Assembly: GCF_009668025.1 (NCBI RefSeq)
Contig: NZ_WJXZ01000014.1
Location: 888,448-952,447, forward strand
Direction of reading: 5' to 3'
DNA length: 64,000 nt
Origin: Larkinella terrae
GTDB lineage: Bacteria; Bacteroidota; Bacteroidia; Cytophagales; Spirosomataceae
This document shows positions 62,637-64,000 of this stretch, one piece after another. Both the position numbers and the translations under genes were made by a program. Within the stretch, counting starts at the first letter, position 1. Each line of letters begins with the position of its first letter. A model generated the notes under the pieces. That model did not search any database, was not told the origin of the DNA, and saw nothing but the letters and a program-made list of their open reading frames with translations.

Positions 62637-62760
62637 TAATGTTTATAGAAAAACCAACTTTCCAAGCGTCCGACGCGTGCCATCGGTACGCCATTCAAGC
62701 TTAGTTGCGTACCGATGGCACGCTGATGCAGTAAGATAACCGCAATTCCTACAAACATTA
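62637..62760. repeat. nested inverted-repeat element (ACCGATGGCAC words)
   Basis: Outer arms taatgtttatag (62637-62648) and ctacaaacatta (62749-62760) differ at one base. Inner arms gcgtgccatcggtacgc (62675-62691) and its exact reverse complement (62707-62723) make a 17-bp perfect stem. A further cgtgccgatggcac palindrome follows at 62761-62774. It lies between the alcohol dehydrogenase and esterase genes; no gene is seen in the gap 62572-62889. Confidence 0.75.
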
Positions 62761-62889
62761 CGTGCCGATGGCACTGAAATGGCTTACGCTCAAGGAAATA
62801 ATACCATAGTTCGGGTTCATTTTAATAGTCAAATAGTATCCTAATCTCCCGTAGTCCGAGCCGACGTTTCGGGGTAAATTTCTTTCCAA

Positions 62890-63708
62890 ATGCTTACTCT
62901 TCCCTTCCGCACCATCGAGATTTCCGACCCCCGGTTTGAACACGAGGGCCTTCGTTACGTCACGGTTAAAACGCCCAATCTAAAAGGTCGTGGTGATTTA
63001 ACGGTCTGGTTACCAGATCCTGAGCTGTTGCAGCAAAAACTGGTACCGCTCGTGATCCTGCTACACGGTGTCTATGGCAGCCACTGGGCGTGGTCGCTGA
63101 AAGGTGGGGTTCACCGAACGGCGGACCGGCTGATTCGCGAAAACCGCATGCGCCCGATGATTCTCGCCATGCCGTCGGACGGATTGTGGGGCGATGGCAG
63201 CGGTTATTTACCCCACAACGGTTTTGACTTTGAGCGCTGGATTCTGGACGACGTGCCGAATGCCGTGGCCGCACTCGTTTCGCCGGAGTTGGCCGAAAAT
63301 TTCAAAAGCACGACCTGTATTGCCGGTTTGTCGATGGGCGGCTACGGCGCGCTGCGGCTGGCTGCCAGATACCCGGAGCGGTTTCGGGCGGTTTGCGGGC
63401 TGTCGTCCATTACGGAATCGGAACAACTGAGTCAGTTCGTGGAGGAACCGCTCCGCCATTACGTCCAAACCGATCCGGCAACGGAATCCGTTGCCCAGCT
63501 CATGCAACAAAACCGCGACCGGCTGCCCGCCATCCGGTTCGACTGCGGCACGGAAGATCAGTTGATCGAAGCCAACCGAACGCTCCACAAAACGCTGCTG
63601 GAGTGGCAGATTCCGCACCAGTACCAGGAAAATCCGGGCGGGCACGAATGGCCGTATTGGGAAAAGCACATCGCCGACGCGCTGCGGTTTTTCGATCAGC
63701 AGTTTTGA
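62890..63708 (+). CDS. alpha/beta-hydrolase-fold esterase (esterase D-like), cytoplasmic
   Basis: A 272-residue esterase with the oxyanion stretch L-L-H-G-V-Y-G, the nucleophile elbow G-L-S-M-G-G-Y-G (about 145), an acid in D-C-G-T-E-D-Q and the His in G-G-H-E-W-P-Y-W. It has the same overall pattern as 35951-36841 but lacks a signal peptide. The two are distant paralogues. It converges on a minus-strand gene cut by the window end. Confidence 0.85.
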   Translation: MLTLPFRTIEISDPRFEHEGLRYVTVKTPNLKGRGDLTVWLPDPELLQQKLVPLVILLHGVYGSHWAWSLKGGVHRTADRLIRENRMRPMILAMPSDGLWGDGSGYLPHNGFDFERWILDDVPNAVAALVSPELAENFKSTTCIAGLSMGGYGALRLAARYPERFRAVCGLSSITESEQLSQFVEEPLRHYVQTDPATESVAQLMQQNRDRLPAIRFDCGTEDQLIEANRTLHKTLLEWQIPHQYQENPGGHEWPYWEKHIADALRFFDQQF

Positions 63709-63719
63709 TTTTTTGTTGA

Positions 63720-64000
63720 TTACCAGGAAGTTGGAAGAAACGTACTCACATTGCTATCCGACTTCTGAAACCGCACAACGAAATTGGCTTTGCCGTTGCT
63801 GCCGGTTTTCAGCTCGTAATAATACGTTTGCTTTTTCAGTTCCGAGCGTTCCATTTTCCGGTTGATGTTCTGCTTGGGATAGCAGGAGTAAAAGCCCCGG
63901 TAACGGCCCTCCGTGGGCGTCGTCGTGAACGATCCGTCGGTTTCGTCGAAGTCGACGCGGCCTTTTTCGTAGCTGAAGGTTTCGGTTTTGCAGCCCGAGT
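63720..64000 (-). CDS. truncated C-terminal part of an unknown protein
   Basis: An open frame on the minus strand runs from the right window edge to a TAA stop at 63720-63722, giving about 92 codons of a C terminus. Its protein has a plausible beta-rich composition with two Cys (S-G-C-K near the visible start and Y-S-C-Y-P). The codon use is like that of its neighbours, so it is a real gene whose start lies beyond the window. No family is recognised. Confidence 0.7.
   Translation of the reverse strand, partial: SGCKTETFSYEKGRVDFDETDGSFTTTPTEGRYRGFYSCYPKQNINRKMERSELKKQTYYYELKTGSNGKANFVVRFQKSDSNVSTFLPTSW

Overview
The window reads as a chromosomal segment of a Bacteroidota bacterium, most likely a Cytophagales member close to Spirosoma or Larkinella. 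The evidence is a CotH protein with a type IX secretion tail, two HmuY-type haem proteins beside a carboxypeptidase-regulatory-like TonB receptor, a Bacteroidota-style GG-leader lanthipeptide precursor, promoter boxes of the TAnnTTTG kind, and roughly balanced base composition. The lineage is an inference from gene content. I found no tRNA, rRNA, CRISPR array, transposase or phage gene.

Layout. 1-449: a short lanthipeptide-type precursor, followed by two overlapping hairpins. 450-6844: an EamA exporter, then a minus-strand run of dioxygenase, Rossmann protein, Crp/Fnr regulator, pirin, a secreted unknown and a FucP-type sugar transporter. 6997-9095: an ECF sigma factor with an anti-sigma-like protein fused to a trypsin-like protease, and a small divergent lipoprotein. 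9220-20138: a haem-acquisition island. The plus strand carries hmuTUVS, hmuY, a small conserved protein and a lipoprotein; the minus strand carries a TonB receptor and a second HmuY. 20403-29506: a two-component, sigma54-type regulatory pair at the end of a MacAB/TolC-like efflux operon, with a good sigma54 promoter and a candidate activator site upstream. 29668-45744: metabolic and housekeeping genes (S9 peptidase, RidA, FAD monooxygenase, serine hydrolase, Uma2, two esterases, pyrB, GH13, pirin, moeA). 45955-49097: a T9SS CotH protein and a secreted HExxH protein. 49258-54542: a muropeptide-recycling group (dipeptide epimerase, PLP enzyme, serine hydrolase, lipoprotein, NlpC/P60). 54689-64000: AraC regulator, DUF983, sugar isomerase, cytochrome c, a His-rich secreted protein with an unusual membrane partner, DUF6582, Zn alcohol dehydrogenase, an esterase and a truncated final gene.

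Two layers go beyond ordinary gene content. First, the intergenic gaps are full of palindromic elements built from a small set of recurring words (CCGCTGWCAGGG, CCCCTAAAGGGG, GACCATTGAC, AACAATGAA, GAGTGAATGA and others). They sit at gene 3' ends, fill five consecutive gaps of the efflux operon, supply the stop codons of three genes, and in one place form a 71-bp tandem array whose first palindromic block is exactly inverted. Second, the 57268-60697 gene group encodes a polytopic membrane protein with a duplicated D-x3-H...D...PPH motif next to a secreted HLHP-motif protein and a cytochrome c. It looks like an undescribed metal-handling or redox system.
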